Source: Coriobacteriia bacterium
GTDB taxonomy: Bacteria > Actinomycetota > Coriobacteriia > WRKU01 > WQUG01
DNA length: 53,441 nucleotides
Direction of reading: 5' to 3'
Assembly: GCA_009785795.1 (NCBI GenBank)
Contig: WQVN01000004.1
Span: 1-53,441, forward strand
Of this stretch, positions 26,659 to 35,035 are shown piece after piece. The translations under genes were made by a program, and so were the position numbers. The notes under the pieces were generated by a model that searched no databases, was not told the origin of the DNA, and saw nothing but the letters and a program-made list of their open reading frames with translations. How positions within the stretch are numbered: the stretch's first letter is position 1; every line of letters begins with the position of its first letter.

Positions 26659-27562
26659 TATTGGATATTTCATATCTGAAGCTGCAATTAGCTTCAAGCG
26701 CAATTGGGTAATGACCTTTGGTGGCATTGCGACAATATTCTTGTCGCTGCTGTTAATGGGTAGTGCCTTGCTGATAAATAGCATGGTTGCTGACATGACG
26801 CGCGATATCGAGAGTCGTATCAACATTCAGATTTGGATTCATGATGATGCTACAGATGCAGATATTGATACCTTGCAAACTGAGCTTACCGCGCATGAAA
26901 ATGTTGCGACTGTGGAGCTGGTTTCAAAAGAGGAAGCACTCGCGCGCTTTGAGCGAATGACAGAAGGCTCGCCAGAGATTGTCGAACAGCTTGCAGGAAA
27001 TCCGCTTCCTCGATCACTTGAAATTGAATTAGTTGACACGCAAGAAATTGATGGTGTGTTAACTCTGATACGCGACAGTGAGGAATTTGAGCGCATTGGA
27101 ATTCCAGGAGAGAGTCCTGATGCAGCCCTTAGTTATGGTGGGAGTATTGTAGAGACCTTGCTTGATGCAACCAACACAGCACGGTTTGTAGGAGCTTTAT
27201 TTGTAGGAATTTTGGCGCTGGTCAGTCTGATCTTCATTAACAATACTATTCGCCTTGCGATTTATGCGCGCAGAAATGAACTTTCCATTATGCGCTTGGT
27301 GGGTGCAAGCAATGGATTTATTCGCGCACCATTCATCCTTGAGGGCATATTGCAGGCTTTTGTCGGTGCGCTGCTTGCCATCTTAGTACTGCTGGGAGTT
27401 AAAGAATTTGTATTCCCGAACCTGCAGCAGGCACTTGCTTTTATCGATTTTGACTTTAGTAATGCCCTTATGTTGCAGATATCATTAACTCTGGTTGGCA
27501 CAGGTGTTGTTATTGGTATTCTAGGAGCAGTTATTGCCATGAGAAGGTACTTGAAGATCTAG
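26648..27562 (+). CDS. ftsX: cell-division permease FtsX
   Basis: The 304-residue membrane partner of FtsE. Segment one is at ~24-46, followed by a ~130-residue extracytoplasmic domain, and three C-terminal helices (~180-205, 230-255 and 272-295). It carries the FtsX motif [15 protein letters not shown]. The GTG at 26648 is preferred to an ATG at 26594 because the upstream part lies within ftsE coding sequence and AGGGGGG lies 9 bases before the GTG. Because the NlpC/P60 protein at 18378 has a PcsB/RipC-like coiled coil, FtsX could be its activator, an inference only. Confidence 0.93.
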   Translation: MSINIGYFISEAAISFKRNWVMTFGGIATIFLSLLLMGSALLINSMVADMTRDIESRINIQIWIHDDATDADIDTLQTELTAHENVATVELVSKEEALARFERMTEGSPEIVEQLAGNPLPRSLEIELVDTQEIDGVLTLIRDSEEFERIGIPGESPDAALSYGGSIVETLLDATNTARFVGALFVGILALVSLIFINNTIRLAIYARRNELSIMRLVGASNGFIRAPFILEGILQAFVGALLAILVLLGVKEFVFPNLQQALAFIDFDFSNALMLQISLTLVGTGVVIGILGAVIAMRRYLKI

Positions 27563-27600
27563 CCAGAGCACTCTGGACAACGATCAATGACATTATTCAG

Positions 27601-27620
27601 TGCGGGCAGTAATGTCCGCA
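27601..27620 (+). terminator. hairpin between ftsX and ctp gene
   Basis: TGCGGGCA (27601-27608) pairs with TGTCCGCA (27613-27620) including one G-T wobble, followed by TTGTTT. It may reduce read-through or protect the mRNA; it is not a classic T-tract terminator. Confidence 0.35.
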
Positions 27621-27643
27621 TTGTTTCATTCGAAAGGAATGTT

Positions 27644-28867
27644 ATGAATCGCACAACTAAAATGGTTGTTTTATCTTTGAGCATTACCGTTCTGGTGCTC
27701 ACCGCATTTTTTGGTGGGTTTGCTGTATCACAGATTGTATTTATTGCAGATCATGTACGCGCAAGCCAAAACGCAGAATTGACCAGAGATGTTTCTGATC
27801 TTTTCAATTTGATGCAAAACGAAGCACTTGATCCGCCCAGTGAAACAACTGCTACCGTAGGTGCGCTTAATGGACTGCTTCGCAGCAATGGAGATAATTA
27901 CGCACGCTTTTTGCCCGAAGAAGAACTGCAGCGCTACGAAGAAAGCATGATGGGTGCCTTTGGCGGTATTGGTGTGTTGCTGGGCGAACAAAATGACACG
28001 GTCTTCATTTTGCAAGTTTACGAAGGCACACCAGCTGAAGCTGCGGGATTGCTCGAGGGCGATTATTTTTATCGAGTCGACGATGAAACGCGCACAGACT
28101 GGACGACACAAGAACTGTCTTCAAGGGTACGCGGTGAGATTGGTACAGATGTTGAATTGACCATGGTACGTCCTTTTGATGAGGATGTTATGCCAATGTC
28201 AATGGATCATCCTTTGGGCGACCCATTTGACGTTACAATTACTCGTGACACTATTCAAGCACCTATTACCGAAGCACGATTGCTTGAGGATGGTGTTGGC
28301 TATGTGCGCCTATTTGAATTCAATCGTCGCGCAACTGATGAGCTGCGTGAAGATGTTGAGGACTTAATCGAGCAGGGCGCAACCAGCCTTATCCTGGATC
28401 TGCGTGATAATCCTGGTGGCGATCTAAATGAGGCAATCGGAGTCAGTTCGCTTTTTATTGAATCAGGCACGATTGTTCAGATTGAATCTTCAACAAGACC
28501 CATGCCAGAGGTGCTGTCACGCAGAGGGCAGCCTTTGTCGGTGCAGCTACCCATGGTGTGCATTGTAAATGGCAACAGTGCATCAGCTGCCGAGATTGTG
28601 TCTGGTGCCCTGCAAGACCATGAACGGGCGATCCTCGTAGGAGTAGAGACCTTTGGTAAGGCGAGCGTGCAAACACAGATCCCCTTTAGGCGCGGTGCGG
28701 CCTTTATGACGACTGCACATTATCTGACAGCAAATGGCAGAGTTATTAATGATGTAGGTAATACTCCCGACATCATTGTTGAAACAAGCATTGCCGAGCG
28801 AGCAGAGGAAGAGACTGACCAGCAGCTACAGCGCGCAATCGTAGAGGCACAGCGCTTAAGCAGGTAG
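27644..28867 (+). CDS. S41 family C-terminal processing peptidase
   Basis: A 407-residue membrane-anchored or secreted protease. It has an N-terminal hydrophobic segment (~8-35), a short helical region, and a PDZ domain (~110-200; MGAFGGIGVLL, YEGTPAEAAGLLEGDY). The S41 core (~215-400) has LILDLRDNPGG, the catalytic serine in VNGNSASAAEIVSGALQD and the lysine of the FGKASVQ motif. The ATG at 27644 has AAAGGA 5 bases upstream; an earlier in-frame ATG at 27587 is rejected as it would add a non-conserved tail. CtpA/CtpB-type enzymes cleave extracytoplasmic proteins; neighbouring ftsEX is a frequent context. Confidence 0.92.
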   Translation: MNRTTKMVVLSLSITVLVLTAFFGGFAVSQIVFIADHVRASQNAELTRDVSDLFNLMQNEALDPPSETTATVGALNGLLRSNGDNYARFLPEEELQRYEESMMGAFGGIGVLLGEQNDTVFILQVYEGTPAEAAGLLEGDYFYRVDDETRTDWTTQELSSRVRGEIGTDVELTMVRPFDEDVMPMSMDHPLGDPFDVTITRDTIQAPITEARLLEDGVGYVRLFEFNRRATDELREDVEDLIEQGATSLILDLRDNPGGDLNEAIGVSSLFIESGTIVQIESSTRPMPEVLSRRGQPLSVQLPMVCIVNGNSASAAEIVSGALQDHERAILVGVETFGKASVQTQIPFRRGAAFMTTAHYLTANGRVINDVGNTPDIIVETSIAERAEEETDQQLQRAIVEAQRLSR

Positions 28868-28882
28868 ATAATTCACAACATG

Positions 28883-28907
28883 AGGGGCAGGCAGATTGTC
28901 TGCCCCT
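28883..28907 (+). terminator. GC-rich hairpin between ctp and smpB
   Basis: AGGGGCAG (28883-28890) pairs perfectly with CTGCCCCT (28900-28907). No T-tract follows, so it may be a weak terminator or mRNA-protecting stem. Confidence 0.4.
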
Positions 28908-28943
28908 GTGAACAACTTTGCAGATATAACAACCAGGGATAAC

Positions 28944-29396
28944 ATGAAGCGCATCGCAGGAAATAAAAAGGCCTACCACGACTATTTTATTGATGAGACC
29001 TTTGAGGCTGGCATTGTGTTGACTGGGACAGAGGTCAAGTCGATTCGCGATTATGGACTATCACTGAAAGAAAGTTATGCGCATGTGCGCGCAGGCGAAG
29101 TTTGGCTATTAGGCGTACATATAAAGCCGTATGCACAAGGCTCTTACAATAATGTAGATCCAGACCGTCCGCGCAAGCTGTTGCTGCATAAAAAGCAGAT
29201 TCGGTATTTGGATACAAAAACAAATGAGAGGGGACAGACCATTGTCCCTACTAAGATTTACTTCTCAAGCGACAATCGCCTAAAGGTAGAAATCGGTCTT
29301 GCACGAGGCAAAAAGGACTACGATAAACGTGCTACTATTGCGCAAAAAGATGCACAGCGCGACATTGAGCGGGCTCTTAAAGTTCGCAATCAGTAA
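28944..29396 (+). CDS. smpB: SsrA-binding protein SmpB
   Basis: SmpB binds tmRNA and allows it to rescue stalled ribosomes. The 150-residue protein has the family opening NKKAYHDYFIDETFEAGIVL, TGTEVKSIR, the central RPRKLLLHKKQI and ARGKKDYDKRATIAQKDAQRD near the C-terminus. The start is the ATG at 28944 (AGGGA 4 bases upstream); an upstream in-frame ATG at 28896 is not conserved. tmRNA (ssrA) is not visible next to it. Confidence 0.96.
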   Translation: MKRIAGNKKAYHDYFIDETFEAGIVLTGTEVKSIRDYGLSLKESYAHVRAGEVWLLGVHIKPYAQGSYNNVDPDRPRKLLLHKKQIRYLDTKTNERGQTIVPTKIYFSSDNRLKVEIGLARGKKDYDKRATIAQKDAQRDIERALKVRNQ

Positions 29397-29611
29397 GGCA
29401 CTACCACAGGGCACACGGTGAAAAAGTTATGTGCCTGAACCCTATGTTCGCACAGGAGTAAACTGTGCTGCGTGCAAGAGCCAGACATACAACTTCCTTG
29501 CGGCACACTTTGTGACACCTTTCTGCCAATTGACGTTATTTCAGCTGCTTCATTTTGGTACTATTGCATAGGTACTATTGTGCAGTAAATTTCAGGGCGA
29601 GAGGACAGACA
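29397..29611 (+). promoter_or_regulatory. smpB-gcvH intergenic region with duplicated -10-like word
   Basis: The 10-mer GGTACTATTG occurs twice, 14 bases apart (29557-29566 and 29571-29580), each containing a TACTAT -10-like hexamer. TTGACG at 29530-29535 is a candidate -35 but is 23 bases from the first hexamer. The first half contains a possible structure, AGGGCACA near 29408 with TGTGCC near 29431 and CCCT near 29440. It has no glycine-riboswitch signature that I can recognise. GAGAGGA at 29600 serves gcvH. Confidence 0.35.
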
Positions 29612-29989
29612 ATGGCGACTCCAACAGATCGTAAATATTCAGCTGACCATGAATGGGTTTTAGTTGATGGTGACCAAGCAACAATTGGCATTACCAAGCA
29701 TGCTTCAGAGCAGCTGGGGTCGGTTGTTTTTGTAGATTTGCCAGATATTGGTGACAGCTTTGAAACTTCAGAAGTCTTCGGTGAAGTTGAAAGTGTAAAG
29801 TCTGTATCAGAATTGATTATTCCTGTTGCTGGAGAGATTATTGCGGCAAATGAGGCTCTTGAAGATGCGCCAGAAACCGTCAACGATGATCCTTATGGCG
29901 ATGGCTGGATTGTGCGTATTCGCCTTGATGATGCTGGTGATCTTGAAAATCTAATGGATGCTGCAGCTTACGACGCAAGTCTGCCATAA
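29612..29989 (+). CDS. gcvH: glycine cleavage system H protein
   Basis: A 125-residue lipoyl-carrier protein that shuttles the aminomethyl group between GcvP and GcvT. The lipoylated lysine is Lys63 in the conserved EVESVKSVSEL context. The N-terminus YSADHEWVLVDGDQATIGIT and C-terminus NDDPYGDGWIVRI are typical. The ATG is preceded by GAGAGGA with 5-base spacing. Its operon continues with gcvPA and gcvPB. Confidence 0.95.
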   Translation: MATPTDRKYSADHEWVLVDGDQATIGITKHASEQLGSVVFVDLPDIGDSFETSEVFGEVESVKSVSELIIPVAGEIIAANEALEDAPETVNDDPYGDGWIVRIRLDDAGDLENLMDAAAYDASLP

Positions 29990-30005
29990 GCTAAAGGCAA
30001 TATCT

Positions 30006-31385
30006 ATGAACTATATTCCGATAACTGATGCACAGCGCGAATTGATGCTTGCACGCATTGGTGTTGCGAGTGTTGATGAATTGTACGCTGATCTGCCTGA
30101 TGCAGTGCTGTTAGACAATGCTCCTGATGTGTATGGAGGCATGTCAGAGATTGACCTGCGCGCGCGCCTTGATGCACTTTCCGCTGCAAATTTTGCAGCG
30201 CATGAATATGTTTCTTTTGCGGGTGCGGGTTGCTATGATCATTACGTACCTGCCTTTATTGACTACCTGTTGCGTCGTCCCGAGTTTTTCACTGCATATA
30301 CACCGTATCAGCCAGAGGTTAGCCAAGGAACCTTACAGGCGATTTATGAATATCAGACAGGTATTTGTGAACTTACCGGTATGGATGTTGCTAATGCCAG
30401 CATGTATGATGGTGCAACTGCTTTGGTCGAAGCCGCGTTTATGACAATGCGTCTGACGCGTGGCAAACGCACTGTGATGCTGGTGTCTGAGGCACTGCAT
30501 CCCGAAAAACTCGAAACCCTAGAGACCTATGCGAGCTCAGGATTGATTGATCCTGTATATGTGCCGGTGACTGAAGAATTGGTAACCGATGCTCAAGCTT
30601 TTGCAGACCTACTTGCACAGCATGTAGGACAGATTGCTGCCGTATTGCTACCATATCCGAACTTTTATGGAATAATCGAAGATGTTTCACCACTGATTGC
30701 AGCTGCCAAAGATGCAGGTGCGTATGTGGTGCTCGACACTAATCCTATTATGCTTGGAATCTTGAAGCGCCCTGGCACTCTGGGCGCAGATATTGTTGTT
30801 GGCGAGGGTCAGCCCCTCGGTAGTGCTATGAGTTTTGGTGGACCAGGTCTGGGCTATTTTGCCTGTACGCAGAAATGCGTCCGTCAGATTCCAGGGCGTC
30901 TCGTAGGACGCACAACAGATATTGATGGCAATCAGGGCTATGTCTTGACTATGTCGACGCGCGAGCAACATATTCGTCGCGAAAAGGCGACATCTAACAT
31001 TTGCAGCAACCATGCACTGAACGCTTTGGCAGCGGGGATGTATTTAGCTGCTGTTGGTTCAGGGGGACTAAAAGATATTGCCACAGACTGCATGACAAAG
31101 GCACATTACTTGCGCGATAAACTTCTGAGCACAGGACTCTTTGCGTTGTCCGCAGCATCAAATGATAGACAGCAAGCCTTTGGCTATGAATTTGCCTTGC
31201 GCTACATAGGCGAGCATGACTTAAGCGACTGGCATGCTGAACTGCTTATGCGCGGCTATTTGGCAGGTGTCATTCTGGATGCCAGCAACGACAGTAATGA
31301 TGCCCTGGTGCTTTTTGCAGTAACGGAAAAGCGAACTCGTGCAGAAGTTGATGCATTTGTAAGCGAGGTGAAAGATCTTGGCTGA
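30006..31385 (+). CDS. gcvPA: glycine dehydrogenase (decarboxylating) subunit 1
   Basis: A 459-residue subunit of split GcvP, the PLP enzyme that decarboxylates glycine. It begins YIPITDAQRELMLARIGV and has SFAGAGCYDHYVPAFI, MYDGATALVEAAFM, the GGPGLGYFACTQK segment and IRREKATSNICSNHAL, all typical of GcvPA. AAAGG lies 8 bases before the ATG. It overlaps gcvPB by 8 bases. The split form is common in Firmicutes, Actinobacteria and Thermotogae. Confidence 0.95.
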   Translation: MNYIPITDAQRELMLARIGVASVDELYADLPDAVLLDNAPDVYGGMSEIDLRARLDALSAANFAAHEYVSFAGAGCYDHYVPAFIDYLLRRPEFFTAYTPYQPEVSQGTLQAIYEYQTGICELTGMDVANASMYDGATALVEAAFMTMRLTRGKRTVMLVSEALHPEKLETLETYASSGLIDPVYVPVTEELVTDAQAFADLLAQHVGQIAAVLLPYPNFYGIIEDVSPLIAAAKDAGAYVVLDTNPIMLGILKRPGTLGADIVVGEGQPLGSAMSFGGPGLGYFACTQKCVRQIPGRLVGRTTDIDGNQGYVLTMSTREQHIRREKATSNICSNHALNALAAGMYLAAVGSGGLKDIATDCMTKAHYLRDKLLSTGLFALSAASNDRQQAFGYEFALRYIGEHDLSDWHAELLMRGYLAGVILDASNDSNDALVLFAVTEKRTRAEVDAFVSEVKDLG

Positions 31386-32901
31386 TACAACTTCAAATCA
31401 TCAATCAGATTACCAGATTAACTATCGTGGTCCGCGTCAGACCATCTATGATCTGTCGGTAGAGGGTCGCAGTTGCTTGCAGGCACCGCAAAGCGAGCTG
31501 CCACAGCTGGATGCAAGTGCGATTTCTGGCCTTGCTGACTATCTTGCAGACAGTACAGAAGGTCCCTCTTTGCCACATGTTACCGAGACTGACATCATGC
31601 GTCATTATACGCATCTGGCATCAATGAATTTCAGTGTCGACCAAGGCATGTATCCCTTAGGTTCGTGCACCATGAAGTATAACCCGCGCCTGAACGAAGA
31701 TGCTGCACGTTTGCCAGGAATTGCGAACTTGCATCCGTACCAATCCACCAGCAGTGCTCAGGGAGCCCTACAGATGATGTATGAGCTGCAAAACGACCTC
31801 GCAGAAATTGCAGGTTTTGCTGCGACCTGCTTGCAGCCATCTGCTGGCGCACACGGAGAGTATGCAGCCCTGATGGCATTTCGCGCAGCACATCTTGCTC
31901 GCACAGATGGAGCAACCGCTCGCACAAAGGTGATTATTCCTGACACTGCGCATGGGACCAATCCTGCGTCTGTTGCGATGGCAGGCTACGATACAGTGAC
32001 GGTGCCCTCGAATGCAGACGGACTAGTAGACCTGGATGCTTTGCGCGAACTACTCAATGAAGACGTAGCTGCTTTTATGCTGACCAATCCCAACACAGTA
32101 GGATTGTTCGAGCCGCGCATTATTGAAATCAATGAAGCCGTGCATGCGGTAGGCGCATTTAGTTATTGTGATGGTGCAAATCTAAATGCAATTCTGGGCA
32201 TGTCGCGTCCTGGCGACAGCGGCTTTGATGCACTGCATATCAATTTGCACAAGACCTTTTCGACACCACATGGCGGGGGAGGACCAGGCGCAGGTCCTAT
32301 CTGTGTAAGCGCAGAGCTTGCCCCATTCTTGCCAGGTCCCATTGTCGATTATGATGCAGAGGATGACCAGTACACGCTGACCATGCCAGAGCGCTCAATT
32401 GGGCGTGTGCGCAGCTTTTACGGTAATGTGTCGGTGATGGCGCGTGCGTGGACCTATATTCGCGCACTGGGAGGCGATGGCTTGCGTGATGTAGGACGTC
32501 AAGCAGTGCTTTCTGCCAACTATCTGCGCGTATTACTCGAAAAACATTACCAGCTTGCATTTCCTGGAGTTTGCATGCATGAATTTGTTCTTACTGGCAA
32601 GCCATTTAAAGATGCAACTGGTGTGAGAACTCTAGATGTAGCAAAGCGTTTGCTTGATTATGGCTTTCATCCACCGACAATCTATTTCCCCTTGCTAGTG
32701 GATGAGGCCATGATGATTGAACCAACTGAAACTGAGTCTCTTGCAGACCTCGATGCTTTTGCAGACGCAATGATTGCTATTGCCACCGAGTTGGAAACAG
32801 ATTCTGAAACACTGCACGCTGCCCCTTATACTACTCCTGTAAGGCGCCTAGATGAAGAGGCTGCCGTGCGAAACCCTGATCTTAGATGGAGGAAGCAATA
32901 A
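31378..32901 (+). CDS. gcvPB: glycine dehydrogenase (decarboxylating) subunit 2
   Basis: A 507-residue PLP subunit of split GcvP. The PLP-binding lysine is Lys292 in HINLHKTFSTPHGGGGPG. Other typical parts are YPLGSCTMKYNPR and IIPDTAHGTNPASVAM, as well as FHPPTIYFPLLV. The start is TTG at 31378 (SD GAGGTGAA, spacing 6), overlapping gcvPA. A gcvT gene is not present in this locus, so T protein must be encoded elsewhere if the system is complete. Confidence 0.95.
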   Translation: MADTTSNHQSDYQINYRGPRQTIYDLSVEGRSCLQAPQSELPQLDASAISGLADYLADSTEGPSLPHVTETDIMRHYTHLASMNFSVDQGMYPLGSCTMKYNPRLNEDAARLPGIANLHPYQSTSSAQGALQMMYELQNDLAEIAGFAATCLQPSAGAHGEYAALMAFRAAHLARTDGATARTKVIIPDTAHGTNPASVAMAGYDTVTVPSNADGLVDLDALRELLNEDVAAFMLTNPNTVGLFEPRIIEINEAVHAVGAFSYCDGANLNAILGMSRPGDSGFDALHINLHKTFSTPHGGGGPGAGPICVSAELAPFLPGPIVDYDAEDDQYTLTMPERSIGRVRSFYGNVSVMARAWTYIRALGGDGLRDVGRQAVLSANYLRVLLEKHYQLAFPGVCMHEFVLTGKPFKDATGVRTLDVAKRLLDYGFHPPTIYFPLLVDEAMMIEPTETESLADLDAFADAMIAIATELETDSETLHAAPYTTPVRRLDEEAAVRNPDLRWRKQ

Positions 32902-33156
32902 ATGTTTGGACGTAAAAAGAATAAAGAGGGTAAAAAGACTGCAACATTCTTAAGCGTAAAAGAGTCTCGTGCAATTGAATATATTGTACGCGAAATGAAT
33001 GAATCAGGTCGTGACCTGTTTGACGTTATGGAAGATCCTTTTGTGCGCAATCGTATCGAGCCGGACAGACGCTTTGCCATTAAGCAAGACGAGGATCTGC
33101 TTGCAGCATTCCAGGCAGAAATCGATAAAGTACGCGAGCGTATGGACGAGGAATAG
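32902..33156 (+). CDS. 84-residue conserved small protein, unknown
   Basis: A highly charged small protein. It begins with MFGRKKNKEGKK, has a central VKESRAIEYIVREMNESGRD and DLFDVMEDPFVRNRIEP, and ends in a Glu/Arg-rich helix. It starts directly at the gcvPB stop and precedes the FHA gene by 3 bases, so it belongs to the same operon. Function unknown; the EDPFVRNRI segment looks like a compact helical domain. Confidence 0.6.
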   Translation: MFGRKKNKEGKKTATFLSVKESRAIEYIVREMNESGRDLFDVMEDPFVRNRIEPDRRFAIKQDEDLLAAFQAEIDKVRERMDEE

Positions 33157-33159
33157 AGC

Positions 33160-33609
33160 ATGAGTGAGTGCACAGCCTGTGGCAAGCGATTTGAGGGCGC
33201 AGACCAACATCTGTGTACCTATTGCTTGGACACTGCGGATCAGTCAACGACTTCTTTTCTACCTGTTGGTAGTCCAGAGGCTAGTGCACGCAATGAGCAT
33301 TCCTCCGATGACGATATTTACCTTAAAGTTCTCAAGGGGCCGCAGATTGGAGAACGCTTCTTTCTTGACGGTGAATACATCACTATTGGTCGCGATCCAA
33401 AGGTACAATTGTTTTTAGGTGATATTACTGTTTCGCGCGAGCATGCCATTATTCAGCGTGAGGGCGCCGAAGTTCGACTGCGTGATGCAGGTTCGTTGAA
33501 TGGCACCTATGTGAATGGATCGATAGTCGAAGAGGCGATTTTGCGTGATGGTGATGTTTTGCAGATTGGCACCTTTCAGCTTGTGTTTTATTGGGGCAAC
33601 AATTCTTAA
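33160..33609 (+). CDS. FHA domain protein with N-terminal zinc ribbon
   Basis: A 149-residue protein with a C4-type zinc ribbon (Cys4, Cys7, Cys19, Cys22) followed by an FHA domain (~48-140) with the conserved GRDPKVQ, VSREHAII, LRDAGSLNGTYVNG and LRDGDVLQIG segments. FHA domains bind phosphothreonine. A TTSF stretch (30-33) lies just after the ribbon, and it resembles the phosphorylation site region (ETTSV) of GarA/OdhI, which regulate 2-oxoglutarate metabolism in related actinobacteria. The MerR gene follows immediately, matching the mycobacterial garA-Rv1828 order. The functional equivalence is inference. Confidence 0.88.
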   Translation: MSECTACGKRFEGADQHLCTYCLDTADQSTTSFLPVGSPEASARNEHSSDDDIYLKVLKGPQIGERFFLDGEYITIGRDPKVQLFLGDITVSREHAIIQREGAEVRLRDAGSLNGTYVNGSIVEEAILRDGDVLQIGTFQLVFYWGNNS

Positions 33610-34446
33610 ATGAACTTTCGTGACTACTTAACCATAGGAGAGGTAGTTCAAAAACTACAATTGAGCTTTGCTGATCTGTCCGTTTCTAAGCTACGCTTCT
33701 TAGAGGATGAAGGTCTGATTGCGCCAGAGCGTACTGACGGCGGATATCGCAAATATTCGCGTGCAGATATCGCACGAATTGAATTGATCTTGCGCTTGCA
33801 GCGCGAAAAATTTTTGCCACTTGCTATCATAAAGGTCAAACTTGACGAATTTCAGCGCGGGGTTGCTGTTGCAGAAATTACAGAATTACTTCAACAGGCA
33901 CACGAGGCGCAAAATCAACAATCTTCACCAGATGGCTTTGTGCAGTCAGGTACGAGCGCAGGACAGAGTGCGGCCACACATGATGGTGCTGTGACTGATG
34001 GACAAGGTGACGGTGCCTTTGAAGAGCTGTATGCACTTGACGCAGGTGATTGCGCAGCAGTATCTGTTGCAGACATGGTTCATGCAGAAAAGATTCCCGA
34101 GAACTTTTTTACCGACCTCAAGCGCTTTGGAATAATCGAGATTACGAGTACTGCTTCAACGATGGGAAATGCGACGGTTTCTGCTGCAGACGCAGCCTGT
34201 GTCCGTGCAGCATGGCAACTTCGCGGAGTAGGAATTGAGCCACGTCATTTGCGCATGTACGCAACTTTCGCAGACAAGGAATCTTTGATTTACGAACAAT
34301 TGCTGCGTCCAACCTATAGGCATAAAACCCCGCATTCAAAAGAGCAACTTGCACAGGTGGCGTCTGACATTATTAGGCAAAGTGAGTTATTGAAGCGCCG
34401 ATTATTGCAGCGTGAGATTAAAGACAAAATGGACGATTTGCTCTAA
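33610..34446 (+). CDS. MerR-family transcriptional regulator (Rv1828/FtsR-like)
   Basis: A 278-residue regulator with an N-terminal MerR winged helix (~7-75: LTIGEVVQKL, KLRFLEDEGLIAPERTDGGY, RKYSRADIARIELILRLQ). A central linker of low complexity (~95-140) is followed by a C-terminal helical domain. The mycobacterial Rv1828 and Rv1830/FtsR proteins have the same arrangement next to gcvH and garA. It directly follows the FHA gene, so the two are probably functionally linked. Target promoter is unknown. Confidence 0.85.
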   Translation: MNFRDYLTIGEVVQKLQLSFADLSVSKLRFLEDEGLIAPERTDGGYRKYSRADIARIELILRLQREKFLPLAIIKVKLDEFQRGVAVAEITELLQQAHEAQNQQSSPDGFVQSGTSAGQSAATHDGAVTDGQGDGAFEELYALDAGDCAAVSVADMVHAEKIPENFFTDLKRFGIIEITSTASTMGNATVSAADAACVRAAWQLRGVGIEPRHLRMYATFADKESLIYEQLLRPTYRHKTPHSKEQLAQVASDIIRQSELLKRRLLQREIKDKMDDLL

Positions 34447-34491
34447 ACTCTAGTATGGCTAAACAATCGCACGAACAAAGAGAGGTAGATT

Positions 34492-35013
34492 GTGGACTAT
34501 AAAAACATTATTCGCACGATTCCTGATTGGCCCAGCCCTGGTGTATCTTTCAAGGACATTACACCCGTTCTGGCAGATGCAGATGCCTTTAAGGCAGCGA
34601 TTGATGATATGTGCGCACCTTTCATGGACGCAGGCATTACCAAAGTTTTTGGTGCAGAGGCGCGTGGATTCTTTTTTGGGACTACTATGGCATACAAGCT
34701 CGGTGCTGGTTTCATTCCTGCGCGAAAAGCAGGGAAACTGCCTTATGTTACCTTGGGCGAAGAATATACTCTTGAATATGGCAAGGCAGTAATTGAAGTC
34801 CACAAGGACGATGTGACTTCTGACGACCGCATTTTGATTGTTGACGATGTATTGGCAACAGGCGGTACAGCATGTGCAAAAGCACACTTGATTGACAAGC
34901 TCGGTGCTGAATTGGTCGGCTATAGCTTTTTTATTGAATTGGACTTCCTTAACGGACGTGATCAGCTGCTCAAGCATGATGTGCCGATTCATTCGCTCGT
35001 GCGCTATCAATAG
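34492..35013 (+). CDS. apt: adenine phosphoribosyltransferase
   Basis: The 173-residue enzyme converts adenine and PRPP to AMP. It has IPDWPSPGVSFKDITPVL near the start, the GAEARGFFFG segment, IPARKAGKLPY and the PRPP-binding ILIVDDVLATGGTA. The start is GTG with GAGAGG upstream. Lies between the MerR gene and hrcA. Confidence 0.95.
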   Translation: MDYKNIIRTIPDWPSPGVSFKDITPVLADADAFKAAIDDMCAPFMDAGITKVFGAEARGFFFGTTMAYKLGAGFIPARKAGKLPYVTLGEEYTLEYGKAVIEVHKDDVTSDDRILIVDDVLATGGTACAKAHLIDKLGAELVGYSFFIELDFLNGRDQLLKHDVPIHSLVRYQ

Positions 35014-35035
35014 CTAAGTTGAGAAAAGGTAAGAT

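Noticed and set aside
29397-29554. Possible tmRNA (ssrA) or glycine riboswitch between smpB and gcvH
   Set aside because: No tRNA-like acceptor ends, tag reading frame or conserved glycine-aptamer words could be found; only a weak hairpin is visible.
34459-35010. 183-codon - strand frame opposite apt
   Set aside because: The opposite strand encodes adenine phosphoribosyltransferase with all motifs; the frame is a shadow.
34960-35035. CIRCE operator before hrcA
   Set aside because: No TTAGCACTC / GAGTGCTAA pair is present in this gap.
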